Assembly: GCF_000247605.1 (NCBI RefSeq)
Contig: NC_016894.1
Span: forward strand, 1,302,001-1,366,000
Direction: 5' to 3'
Source of the DNA: Acetobacterium woodii DSM 1030
GTDB taxonomy: Bacteria > Bacillota > Clostridia > Eubacteriales > Eubacteriaceae
DNA length: 64,000 nucleotides
Below, piece by piece: positions 24,422-34,627 of this stretch. The stretch's first letter is position 1, and every line of letters starts with the position of its first letter. A program made the translations under genes and the position numbers. The notes beneath the pieces are model-generated. The model saw only the letters and a program-made list of their open reading frames with translations, was not told the DNA's origin and did not search any database.

Positions 24422-25470
24422 TGGCCAAATATCAAAAGCGGAGTCCGGAGGAAATTAAAAAAGAACTGGAAAGTTACAATCAGAAGATCCTTGATTTGGG
24501 AGAGAATTTTAAGCGTGATCCGTCAGCAATGGCGGATTACTTTGCGTTTGGGGCGAAGTTTTATCAATATAGCGCCAAGAATCAGCTTTTAGTTTACCTT
24601 CAGAATGAACATGCTTCCTTTGTGGGAAGTTATAAATTCTTTCAAAACCAGGGTTATCAGGTGCAAAAAGGTGAAAGGGGCATGAAAATCTTTACGCCGG
24701 TGAAATGTTCTTATTTTTATCGGACTGGAGAGAAGCAGTCAACGCCATTAAAAGACGCAACCAAATATGAACGGGAACTAATTAATCAGGGCATTATTGA
24801 AGTTAAATCGACAGTTCGCTTTAAACTGGGAACAGTTTTTGATATTGCCCAAACAAATTGTCCGCCGGAAAATTACCCGAAACTTTTTGATTTTGGGGAG
24901 CAATCCTATGATCATGCGCGCGTCTTTAATAAGTTGAAATCCTATTGTGAGCTTCAGGGATTTCCGGTTGAAGATATCGGAATGCGTTCGATCACGTTGC
25001 GGGGGACCTTTACGCCGGACACAAAAGAAATCAAATTGAATGAAAAATTGCAGGATACCCAAAAACTGGGAACGTTTCTGCATGAAATGGCCCATGCTTT
25101 TTTAGAGCATGGGTTTTCTGATGATCATTGCTCTGTCCATGACCACATGCATGAATTTGAAGCCGATGGTTTGGGGATTATGCTGTTGACGCGATTTGGC
25201 TTTGATATTACGGAGCCAATGAAAGACCATTTATCGTCGCATTATCAGTTATTTCTAAGTGAAGTGGATCAGCTTGGTGACGATTCGAAAAAGAAAGAAT
25301 TTACCATTGATAAGTCCCTGGATCGAATTAATACGGTGTACAAAGAACACATTGATAACTTGGAAATGATTCTTGAAGACGAAAATGATTATGCTAAGAA
25401 AGCTGAAAATGACCGTTCGGATAGTGAAAAAATGACTGAGTATGAAGATGAGGACGAATTGGAAATGTGA
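24421..25470 (+). CDS. ArdC-like antirestriction/metallopeptidase protein
   Basis: This 349-residue protein has an ArdC-N-like domain (about 10-100: YSAKNQLLVYLQ, QGYQVQKGERG) that binds single-stranded DNA in plasmid relatives. A zinc-metallopeptidase domain follows with LHEMAHAFLEHG (about 219-230) and a downstream HEFEADG, giving HExxH plus a distal Glu. ArdC of conjugative plasmids protects incoming DNA against type I restriction and can be carried into recipients. The C-terminus is strongly acidic and ends YEDEDELEM, almost the same as the Fic protein at 25671. The start codon overlaps the previous stop. Confidence 0.8.
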   Translation: MAKYQKRSPEEIKKELESYNQKILDLGENFKRDPSAMADYFAFGAKFYQYSAKNQLLVYLQNEHASFVGSYKFFQNQGYQVQKGERGMKIFTPVKCSYFYRTGEKQSTPLKDATKYERELINQGIIEVKSTVRFKLGTVFDIAQTNCPPENYPKLFDFGEQSYDHARVFNKLKSYCELQGFPVEDIGMRSITLRGTFTPDTKEIKLNEKLQDTQKLGTFLHEMAHAFLEHGFSDDHCSVHDHMHEFEADGLGIMLLTRFGFDITEPMKDHLSSHYQLFLSEVDQLGDDSKKKEFTIDKSLDRINTVYKEHIDNLEMILEDENDYAKKAENDRSDSEKMTEYEDEDELEM

Positions 25471-25522
25471 GGGTTTGGTAAAATCGTGAAATGAAATGAA
25501 TGTTGAATAAGGAGTATCAATA

Positions 25523-25663
25523 ATGGCAATAGGATTGTTATTATTAATGTCGTTTATTATCATCGAAGCCGTTTGGTTAAAACGTCTTAAAAATGAACTT
25601 AAGCGAAAGGACGTGAAAATAAATATGCTTGAATGTGCTATAATAAAACTAAAAAAGGGGTGA
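25523..25663 (+). CDS. Small single-pass membrane protein (46 residues)
   Basis: The SD AAGGAG lies 9-10 nt upstream of ATG 25523. The product has one helix (IGLLLLMSFIIIEAVW) and a basic cytosolic tail (KRLKNELKRKD). It ends 7 bp before the Fic gene and includes the Fic SD region. The function is unknown; the size and charge pattern fit a small regulator or toxin-like membrane peptide. Confidence 0.5.
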   Translation: MAIGLLLLMSFIIIEAVWLKRLKNELKRKDVKINMLECAIIKLKKG

Positions 25664-25670
25664 AGTAATC

Positions 25671-26537
25671 ATGACGGATAAAAAACAATTTGCTACTTAT
25701 CTGGAAATCGAGGAAACCAAAGATATCAACCAGAAAGAAAAATACTGGAAGACGGGTTTTGGACTTAATAAGATTGATTATCTGGAGCCATCTACCTATT
25801 TGACACAAGACTTACTACCAGAACACTTGGCTGGCAAGTTATCTTATCAGGAGGTTGAAAATGCCTTAGTCAACCATTATCAAGCGTTGCCAGCAGATGA
25901 ACAGGTGATCAAAGAACGAGAATGTGATATAGTCTCGACCCGGATTGCTTCCCTTCTGGATAATTCTGGATTTGTGTTAAGCCCGGCATCACTAAAAGGC
26001 ATTCATCGGTATCTCTTTAAAAATATTTTGCCGGTGGACTGGATCGGGTCATTCAGACAGAAAAATATTTATAAAAAAGAGCCGATTCTAAATGGTGAGA
26101 GCGTTTCTCATGCCAATTATTTTATGATTGAAGATACCCTTACTTATGATTTTGAGATGGAAAAAAAGAAGAATTACGTCAACATGACAGCGCTGGAAAA
26201 GATTCAAAACATCGCTGGATTTGCTTCTTCCATCTGGCAGGTTCATCCCTTTCGGGAAGGAAACACCCGAACGGTGGCGGTATTTATGGTGCAATATCTA
26301 AATGTTTTAGGTTTTCAGGTAAATAATGATCCCTTCGAGGATAATGCGCTTTATTTTAGAAATGCCCTAGTACGGTCTAATTATAGCAATCAAGTAAAAA
26401 ACATCAGTCATACCGATGCCTACCTGATTAAGTTCTTTGAGAATCTGCTCTTTGATCAGGAGCAGCCACTATCGAATCAGGAAATGCAGCTTATTGATGA
26501 GTATGAAAAAGAGAATGACTGGGAACTAGAAATGTAA
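25671..26537 (+). CDS. Fic-family AMP-transferase-like protein with acidic tail
   Basis: The Fic signature HPFREGNTRT sits near residues 195-204 with the catalytic His present. A preceding LKGIHRYLF and the flap segment SHANYF fit the fold. The length of 288 is normal. Such proteins transfer AMP or related groups to Ser, Thr or Tyr hydroxyls of target proteins; mobile-element Fic proteins act as toxins or secreted effectors. No obvious adjacent FicA-type antitoxin is seen. The tail DEYEKENDWELEM closely matches that of the ArdC-like protein just upstream, which suggests a shared signal. Confidence 0.88.
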   Translation: MTDKKQFATYLEIEETKDINQKEKYWKTGFGLNKIDYLEPSTYLTQDLLPEHLAGKLSYQEVENALVNHYQALPADEQVIKERECDIVSTRIASLLDNSGFVLSPASLKGIHRYLFKNILPVDWIGSFRQKNIYKKEPILNGESVSHANYFMIEDTLTYDFEMEKKKNYVNMTALEKIQNIAGFASSIWQVHPFREGNTRTVAVFMVQYLNVLGFQVNNDPFEDNALYFRNALVRSNYSNQVKNISHTDAYLIKFFENLLFDQEQPLSNQEMQLIDEYEKENDWELEM

Positions 26538-26586
26538 GCGTGTTTTATCGGGAAGTAAATAAAAAAATAGGGAAATAAACGGATGA

Positions 26587-26612
26587 GAGCAATTTTCGGA
26601 TTGTTCTTTTTT
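26587..26612 (+). terminator. Short intrinsic terminator/attenuator hairpin
   Basis: GAGCAAT (26587-26593) pairs with ATTGTTC (26600-26606) around a TTTCGG loop, followed by six T. The hairpin and about 20 bp upstream are nearly repeated at 26987-27034. Confidence 0.55.
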
Positions 26613-26657
26613 AATTAGAAATTAAAATTATAAAATGGAGAATGATGAGGTTTTTGA

Positions 26658-26894
26658 ATGAAAATTGCTATGATTCAATATTGTATACTCGCAGTATTAA
26701 TAACATTTGCTGATGTTTATCTAATCAAGATGATTATTAAGGAAGTGTTGCCTGGAATAAAAAAAAGAGCTAAAACAGTCAATGCGCTTCGTGTTAAAAC
26801 CGCAGGGTATATTGGAATACTTATCATGCTTGGCATTTCTTTACTTTCGTATTGGATCTCATTTATTATTTACTTTGATAGAGTTTATTTATAA
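26658..26894 (+). CDS. Small two-helix membrane protein
   Basis: The 78-residue product has hydrophobic helices at about residues 5-25 and 50-72, joined by a basic loop (KKRAKTVNALRVK). A weak purine-rich SD (GGAG at 26637-26640) lies rather far upstream. It stands alone between two almost identical hairpins. The function is unknown. Confidence 0.5.
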   Translation: MKIAMIQYCILAVLITFADVYLIKMIIKEVLPGIKKRAKTVNALRVKTAGYIGILIMLGISLLSYWISFIIYFDRVYL

Positions 26895-27008
26895 AAAATC
26901 TTTAAAAGTAATGATAAGACCGAGAAATGATGGTTGAAGTGATTTTTATCGGATGTGACAAATAGATTAAAAAGTGATTGATAAAAAAATAATGGAATAA
27001 ACAGATGG

Positions 27009-27034
27009 GAGCAATTTTCGGATTGTTCTTTTTT
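27009..27034 (+). terminator. Short intrinsic terminator/attenuator hairpin (repeat copy)
   Basis: GAGCAAT (27009-27015) and ATTGTTC (27022-27028) form the same stem and TTTCGG loop as at 26587, followed by six T. It lies 25 bp before the start of the HD-GYP gene. Confidence 0.55.
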
Positions 27035-27058
27035 ATTACAGAAAAACAAGGAGGGAGT

Positions 27059-27826
27059 ATGAACTATGGCAGACTAATTGATTTTAATGATTCTAGCGAC
27101 GATTTTATTGAGCAGATCCGAATGTTATCAGATGCTTTGCTTAGAAAAGACTGGAAAAAAGCAATGCTGATTCTGGATAATGTTGTACCGTATTGTTTGG
27201 ATAATAACTATATGCGTTTTAAAACATCTTTGATTAAGGAAATCAACCCACAGATATACCGGGAATTCAAACATGCAAAAAGGGTGAGTCTTTATGCCAG
27301 GCAATTAGCGAAGGCATTGACTTTATCGCGTCTTGATGTTTATGCGATTGAGCAGAGCGGTTTTTTGCATGATCTGGGAAAACTGATTATTGATCATCGG
27401 ATATTGTATAAAGACGATCAGTTAAACCCGTGGGAATGGAAAATCATTCAGAATCATCCTCGTTTTGGCTGTGAACTGCTATCCTGGTCAGCGCATTTTA
27501 AGTACTTGATGCCGATCGTCGAACAGCATCATGAACGCTTTGATGGCAGCGGTTATCCAAAAGGGCTAAAAGGCGAGGAAATTCTTTATGCTTCCCGGAT
27601 TATTGCGGTTGTTGACGCGTATGATGCGATGACCTGTAATCGGTCGTATCAACGGAGACTGGAATCTGGTGCAGCCATCGCAGAAATCAAGCGATGTGCC
27701 GGTTCACAATTCGATCCGGAGATCGCATTTATTTTTATAGAAAGTGTATTAACCGATTATAATTGTTCAATGTTTAAAAAGCATCAAGTAATTACCAAAG
27801 AGCATATTGTTGAAAGAATAAAATAA
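27059..27826 (+). CDS. HD-GYP domain phosphodiesterase-like protein
   Basis: ATG 27059 has a strong GGAGGGAG directly upstream; the open frame before it runs through a hairpin and is unlikely to be coding. In the 255-residue product the HD-GYP core carries HDLGK (about 104), NHP, EQHHERFDGSGYPKGL (about 154-169) and VVDAYDAMTCNRSY. All key residues of the active HD-GYP family (cyclic-di-GMP hydrolases) are present. An N-terminal 80-residue helical domain precedes it. On a conjugative element it could lower c-di-GMP and change surface or motility behaviour of the host. The specific substrate is not proven. Confidence 0.85.
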   Translation: MNYGRLIDFNDSSDDFIEQIRMLSDALLRKDWKKAMLILDNVVPYCLDNNYMRFKTSLIKEINPQIYREFKHAKRVSLYARQLAKALTLSRLDVYAIEQSGFLHDLGKLIIDHRILYKDDQLNPWEWKIIQNHPRFGCELLSWSAHFKYLMPIVEQHHERFDGSGYPKGLKGEEILYASRIIAVVDAYDAMTCNRSYQRRLESGAAIAEIKRCAGSQFDPEIAFIFIESVLTDYNCSMFKKHQVITKEHIVERIK

Positions 27827-27833
27827 ATGGAAT

Positions 27834-27859
27834 GAGAGATCTAAAAAGGCTCTTTTTTC
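27834..27859 (+). terminator. Weak hairpin with T tract
   Basis: GAGAG and CTCTT can pair weakly around a 12-nt loop, followed by TTTTTT. It lies between the HD-GYP gene and the giant helicase gene, in the same relative place as the stronger hairpins upstream. Confidence 0.3.
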
Positions 27860-27904
27860 TTTTCAATCACAAAGACAAAATTATATTGACGAAAGGTGAA
27901 TAAA

Positions 27905-30900
27905 ATGAACTCAAGAGAAATACAAAATTTCCCCCAAATAGCGCAAGAAAATTTCCAGACACCGGAAAACTGGATGACCTTTCTGGAACGGTCGGCCTGG
28001 CATTATAAGCATACCTTTTATAATCAGATGCTGATCGTGTTTCAACGGCCGGATGCAACAGCGGTAACCGGAATTGAAGCCTGGAATAAAAAACTTAATC
28101 GAACCGTCAACGTTGGATCAAAGCGAATCATGATCATGGATGATCATAAGAAGTATGAATTTAAAAATGTCTTTGATGTGAGTGACACCCATAAACGCAA
28201 CCCCAATGGCCCGGACTTTAAATTGTGGAGCCGGGAGAATGTAGAGGAAGCGGTTATAATTAATCGGACAATGAGTAACGATCAGGAAGTTAAAATTAAA
28301 CACAGTCTGCCAGAATATATCATTACCGAAATAAAAGAACGAAATAAAGATCTGTTTGAATATTTTCAGTCCGAAATCCAGGATTCAAACAGACTTTATC
28401 TCAGTAATCTGGATGAGCGTGGATTTGCCACCCTGCATGATAACAGTGTGACCTATCAGATTCTAGCCCGATGTGGCTATAATCCCCGGGATTATTTTAA
28501 TCCAGATGATTTTGCACAAATAAAAAAAATAAATAACTTTAAATCACTGATATTTTTGGGTAATAATGTAACGAGTACCACTAAACCATTTCTAATCGAA
28601 ATGGGAAAAACAGTCCAGACCATTGAAATGGAACAATTGAAAAATCAAATAGAAGGAGAATTATTAAATGAGCAAGAATCAGGAAACATTCAAACCCTTG
28701 GAGTTGACTTATCACCAGGAAGGAGAGTTTCTGACCCCGGATATCAAACCGATGACGCCACCCAGTCAGGAAATCGGGAAGTACGGCATGTTGAGAAACG
28801 AATATCTGAAGGAGCACAAGCCGGATCTATTGATGGAATTGATCTTCGCGGACAAGATCAACGAACATCTGGTAGAAATCGATCAAGCAGCCAAAAGGCG
28901 ACTGGAGCAGATCATGGCGGGGATGATCAAAAATCATCCAGCGCCGGACAAGAAAACTCAACCATTGGAATGGACGGGCTATATGAACAACCTTCAGAGT
29001 CAGGCCAACGAGATCGTCCTTCAGGAACTCATTTACAGTTAAGCCTGTTTAAGTCTGGACAGGAGCCAATAAAACCAAACCAACAAGCGGAGAGCCTTAA
29101 GCCCTCCGCTTTTTCTATGCCCCAGCATGAGATTGACGTGATCCTTCGCAGTGCTGGTAATGACCGGGATAGTCAGTTACGTATTGTCGCTCAATATAAG
29201 AAGCAGCTGCCGACTGAGGACAATGTAGATTTCCTCAAAGCGGAATACCGTAGCGGTGGCAAAGGTTTTTTTATTGACGAAAAAGAAGTGGCGGTCTGGT
29301 TTGATAAAAATGAGTTTCAGATAGCTCGGGGAAAATCAGTACAGAGCAATTTTATGAAAACCACCCTATCCTGGGAACAGGTTGAAAAACGGATCGGGGA
29401 ACTGCTTACTAGTGGTCTTTATACTAGTCAGGAACAGTTAGATAAGGTTGATGGTTTTGAACGTAAAGAATTGGCAAACAAACTCTGGTATCTGCATCAG
29501 GATCGATCCGGGGAATTTTTCATGGAGGATGAAATTTTCCAGGATGGTTTTCCGGATAGTACGGAACGGATTGCGAAACTAATTAATGATCTTGAAAAAC
29601 TGGATAAAATCATTACTGGACTGGACGGTTTTGCCCATAAATATAAACAAGACCGATCCATTTTGCGCTTCCATTTTCACAAGCCGGATGAGTTGTTAAA
29701 GCGACTCCATGACCTAAAACGGGAGCGCCGGGACTATCGAGCGAACGGGTTTGATTACCAGGAACCGGCGATGTTTATCACCCAGGACGAAGTGGATGCC
29801 GTTTTAGGTAGTGGTAGCAGTATGTCCGGTGGAAAACAACGGATCGTCAACTATTTTAGTCAAGATCACTCCCCCCAGGAAAAAGCGGATTTCCTTAAAA
29901 ATGAATATGGAACAGGTGGCAGATCTCATGCCCTTTCCGGAGCGGATAGCAGCTGGTTGGATTACAGTGCCAAAGGGATGTTGTTGCGCCGGGATGAAGC
30001 AGAAAAAAGCATCCTGTTATCCTGGCCCAAAGTGGCAAAACGCATTGATGAACTAATGACCCAGGGGCGCTATGTGATCGATGAAGCGAAACGGATTGAT
30101 GACCCTGAATTTAAACCAGAAAAGCCAGCAATTTCGATGGTAGATATTCATGAGCTACTAATAAACGTGACCCCGGACGACTACACCCGGCCGGTGTTTT
30201 ATGATTTATTATCTGAAACTAAAAATAATAATGAATTTGGCGAAGTGATTAAAAACACCTATTTGTTTAGTGAAGTCGCAGTGCTTGGAAAATTTGGTGA
30301 TACCTATTGGCAACATCTTGATCAAAAAGGTATTCTTTTTGAAAAGACTGCCGATCCGTCGGTCAATCGTTTTATGTCATGGTCGGATATTGCCGTGGAA
30401 GTTCGAGAACTCATTGAAACGAATCGATACGTTGTGCCGGGAGCATATCAGGAAATGGACCCGGAACCCTTTGTTGAGAGCTATGGAGAAACCCGATCAT
30501 TGATAACATATGATCGGGATAGTGAAGATCCTGAAGCGTCGGAAGTGATCAATGAATCTGCAACGGATCAGGATGAAAGCGATCATAGCGACCAGAAAAA
30601 AACGGATATTAAACTACCTAAACCAGAAAATTATAAAATAATTGCTGATGTTTTGGGAGAAGGCTCACCACGACAAAAGTTCAAGGCCAATGTATTGGCG
30701 ATTCAAACCCTGCAAGTGATTGAAAAAGAAAAGCGGATGGCCACGCCGGGAGAACAAACGATTTTATCCCGATATGTGGGCTGGGGCGGACTGCCACAGG
30801 CATTTGATTCGGATAACATCCATTGGAAACCGGAAGTTCAGGAGCTAAAAGAATTGTTATCCGAGGATGAATACAGTTCGGCTAAGGGATCGACCTTAAA

Positions 30901-33900
30901 TGCCCATTATACAGCGCCGGTTATTATCAAAGCCATGTATGGTGCCCTGGATCAGATGGGTTATACTAAAGGGAATATTTTAGAACCGGGGATGGGCGTG
31001 GGCCATTTCTTTGGCTTATTGCCAGACGCCATGAAGGATTCGAAGCTTTATGGCGTGGAGCTGGATAATATTACCGGTCGGATCGCCAAAGCCCTTTATC
31101 CGGAAGCGGATATCTCCGTGTGCGGGTTTGAGAAAACGCAGTTCTCCAACAACTTTTTTGATGTGGCCATCGGCAATGTCCCCTTTGGCGATTATCAGGT
31201 TTATGATAAAGCTTATGACAAACACAGTTTTCTGATTCATGATTATTTCTTTTCCAAGTCGCTGGACAAAGTACGGGATGGGGGTGTGGTCGCTTTTATC
31301 ACCAGTAAAGGTACCCTGGATAAAAAGTCGCCCATGGTTAGGCAGTATCTGGCGGAACGGGCCGAATTAATTGGTGCTGTTCGGCTGCCGAATAATGCTT
31401 TTAAAGCGAATGCCGGTACTGAAGTGACCTCGGATATCATCTTCTTGAAAAAACGGGATCGGATGGTCTTGGCAGCAGATGAACCCTGGGTACATCTGGG
31501 CATGGATGAAAATGGAATTCCAATGAATCAGTATTTTATTGATCATCCGGAAATGATCCTGGGCGAGATGCAAATGGTATCTGGACGCTTCGGTGAGGAA
31601 TCGGCCTGTCTGCCAATCCCTGGGAATGACCTATCACTTGCTCTTAAAAAAGCCCTGGGCAATCTGGACTATCAATTTCCTCAGGCGGAAATTGAAGCTG
31701 AAAATCTTATAGAAGATGACCGAAGCAGTATACCCGCTGATCCGGATGTGGCCAATTACTGTTATACCCTGGTGGATGATGAACTTTATTACCGGGAAAA
31801 CTCCCAGATGAAACGGATGGATAAACCGGTTGCTACCACAAGCCGGATTGTGGGGCTGATTGGCCTTAGGGACTGCACCCGGGAACTGATTGCCTTGCAG
31901 ATGGAAAACGGCAGTAATGGGGAGATTGAAAAGAAACAGGAAGAACTACATACCTTATATGATGCCTTTACCAAGAAACACGATCTGATTAACGCCACTG
32001 GCAATCGTCGGGCCTTTGATGAGGATGGATCGTACTGGTTGTTGTGTGCGCTGGAAGTTTTAAATGAAGATGGCAGCTTTAAAGAAAAATCCGATATTTT
32101 TTACAAACGGACGATCCGAACCAATGAAGTGGCAACAGCCGTGGATACTTCCAATGAAGCCCTATTGGTATCCATCAGTGAGAAAGCTAAAGTCGATCTG
32201 GACTATATGAGCAGCTTAACCGGAAAACCCCGCGATGTGATTATTGCAGATCTGGAGGGGTTGATCTTCCGGGATTTTGGCAACCTCGATCCGGAGCAAG
32301 AATTCCAGAACATTTTCGATCATCCGAAAGTTCCCTTTGTGACGGCGGATGAATACCTGTCCGGAAACGTCCGCAAAAAACTGGATCATATCCGACAATT
32401 GAGTGAAAGATTGCCCCAAAATCAGGCCGATAAACTTTTGCCAAATCTCAATGCGTTAGAAGCAGCTCAACCCCGGGATCTGGAAGCATCGGAAATCGAA
32501 GTGCGATTAGGGGCGACCTGGATCGAACCGGACTACATTCAGGATTTCATGGTTGATACCTTTAAGCCAGCAACTTTTCTGGTCAATAGTGAATCGATTA
32601 AGATTCATTATTCGCCATATACCGGGGTTTGGAATGTCCAGGGGAAGAATGCCGATACCGATGATAATGTCCTGGCAAATGTCACTTATGGCACCAAACG
32701 GGCCAATGCTTATCGCATTTTGGAGGATTCTCTAAATCTGAAGGATATCCGGATTTATGACACAACGCAAAATGCTGATGGGAATGATGTGCGGGTTCTT
32801 AATAAAAACGAAACCATTCTGGCCAGTCAGAAACAGGAGCTGATTAAAGAAGCTTTTCGGGAATGGATCTTTCAGGAGCCAAAACGCCGGGAGGTTTTAA
32901 CACAGAAATATAATATCTTGTTTAACAGTATCCGTCCCCGGGAATATGAAGGCAGCCATGTGGTGCTGCATGGGATCTCGCCGGAGATCCGTTTGCGGGA
33001 TTATCAGCTTAATGCCATTGCTCGAGGGCTATACGGTGGGAATACTCTGCTTGGCCACTGTGTTGGCGCTGGTAAGACCTTTGAGATGACCGCCATTGCC
33101 ATGGAAAGCAAGTACCTGGGTTTATCCAACAAAGCCCTGTTCGTGGTTCCCAATCATTTAATCGGACAATGGGGAGCGGAGTTTCTGGCACTCTATCCCG
33201 GGGCCAATGTTTTAGTGGCCCGGAAAAAAGATTTTGAACCGGATAACCGGAAGAAGTTCTGTTCCCGGATCGCCACCGGTGATTATGATGCCGTTATTAT
33301 TGGTCATAGCCAATTCCAAAAAATCCCCTTGTCTAAAGCGTTTCAGGAAAAAGCCCTGGACAACCAGATCGATGATGTACTCCTGGCCATTGATGATGCC
33401 AAAAGCAATAATGCGGAACAGTTTACTATCAAACAACTGGAAAAAACCCGAAAGTCATTGGAAGCTCATCTGAACCGACTCAATGATGACACTCGGAAAG
33501 ATGGTATCATTACTTTTGAAGAATTGGGGGTAGACCGGCTGTTTGTGGATGAGGCGCAGAATTTTAAAAATTTGTTTTTGTATACCAAAATGCGAAACGT
33601 GGCCGGGATCGGACAAAGTGAAGCCCAAAAAGCCACCGATATGTTTAATAAATGTCAGTATCTGGATCAATTAACCCAGAATAAGGGGGTGGTCTTTGCC
33701 ACCGGCACACCAATCTCAAACAGTATTACCGAACTATATACGATGATGCGTTATCTCCAGTACGACACCCTGATGGATATGAATTTAGGTCACTTCGATG
33801 CCTGGGCATCGACCTTTGCCGAAGCGATTACTGCCATTGAATTGTCCCCTGAAGGTACCGGTTATCGATCTAAAACCCGTCTAGCCCGGTTTTATAATCT

Positions 33901-34627
33901 ACCGGAGCTAATGGCTGTCTTTAAGGAAGTGGCAGATATTCAAACTCCGGATATGTTAAAACTTCCGGTACCAAAGGCCATCTATGAAGATGTGGTGATT
34001 AAACCTTCCGATCATCAAAAGGAGATGCTCATGGAACTGGTCAACCGAGCCGATCGGGTTCGGAAAAACCTGGTGGAACCGTATGAAGACAACATGCTTA
34101 AAATCACCAATGACGGACACAAGTTGGCGCTGGATCAGCGACTGATTAACCCGCTGCTGCCCGACCCGGAGGAATCAAAGGTAAATAAGAGCGTCGAAAA
34201 TATCGTCAAAGTCTGGCAGGATAGCATGGATCAGCGATCCGCTCAATTGGTATTCTGTGATTTATCGACGCCAAATAAAGATGGACGGTTTAATGTGTAT
34301 CAGGAGATTAAAAACAAAGCGATTGAAAAAGGCATCCCCGAAGATGAGATTGCTTTTATTCACGATGCCGACACAGATGTGAAGAAAACGGCACTTTTTT
34401 CTAAGGTAAGAAGCGGATCTGTCCGAGTGCTGATTGGATCAACGCCTAAAATGGGAGCTGGAACCAACGTCCAGGATAAACTGATCGCCCTCCACCATCT
34501 GGATGTACCGTGGCGTCCCGCTGATATTGCTCAACAGGAGGGTCGCATCCTCAGACAGGGAAATGAAAATCCTGAAGTGAAAATTTTTCGCTATATTACC
34601 GAACAAACTTTTGATTCGTACAGCTGG
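27905..34627 (+). CDS. Giant SNF2 helicase/N6-adenine methylase, exon 1
   Basis: ATG 27905 follows GAAAGG by 8 nt (GTG 27896 is an alternative). Exon 1 encodes 2,241 residues: an ArdC-like N-terminal domain (about 1-250), a low-complexity Ser/Gly/Gln/Asp linker (about 255-380) that overlaps tnpV, repeated small domains, an N6-methyltransferase with EPGMGVGHFFG (about 1026) and NVPFG (1090), and a superfamily 2 helicase with CVGAGKT (1719), DEAQ (1882), GAGTNVQDK (2182) and QQEGRILRQGN (2211). Reading beyond 34627 gives a stop after six codons. Joining to 36995 restores the frame (TYR-SER-TRP then GLN-LEU-ILE-GLU-ASN). Such proteins are typical of Firmicutes ICEs and probably protect or process incoming DNA. 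Confidence 0.9.
28668..29042 (+). CDS. tnpV: TnpV-family protein nested in another frame of the helicase gene
   Basis: This 124-residue ORF lies wholly inside exon 1 of the helicase gene, in the +1 frame. It has its own SD (AGAAGGAG, 7-9 nt before ATG 28668). The product shows the TnpV pattern: LTYHQEGEFLTPD, KYGMLRNEYLKEHKP, KINEHLVEIDQAAKRRLE, WTGYMNNLQSQANEIV and a final ELIYS. TnpV proteins are encoded on many Firmicutes transposons and ICEs; their role is unknown. The helicase frame across the same DNA is low-complexity, so the TnpV frame is the better-conserved-looking one. This is therefore a dual-coding region rather than a chance shadow. Confidence 0.85.
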   Translation: MSKNQETFKPLELTYHQEGEFLTPDIKPMTPPSQEIGKYGMLRNEYLKEHKPDLLMELIFADKINEHLVEIDQAAKRRLEQIMAGMIKNHPAPDKKTQPLEWTGYMNNLQSQANEIVLQELIYS

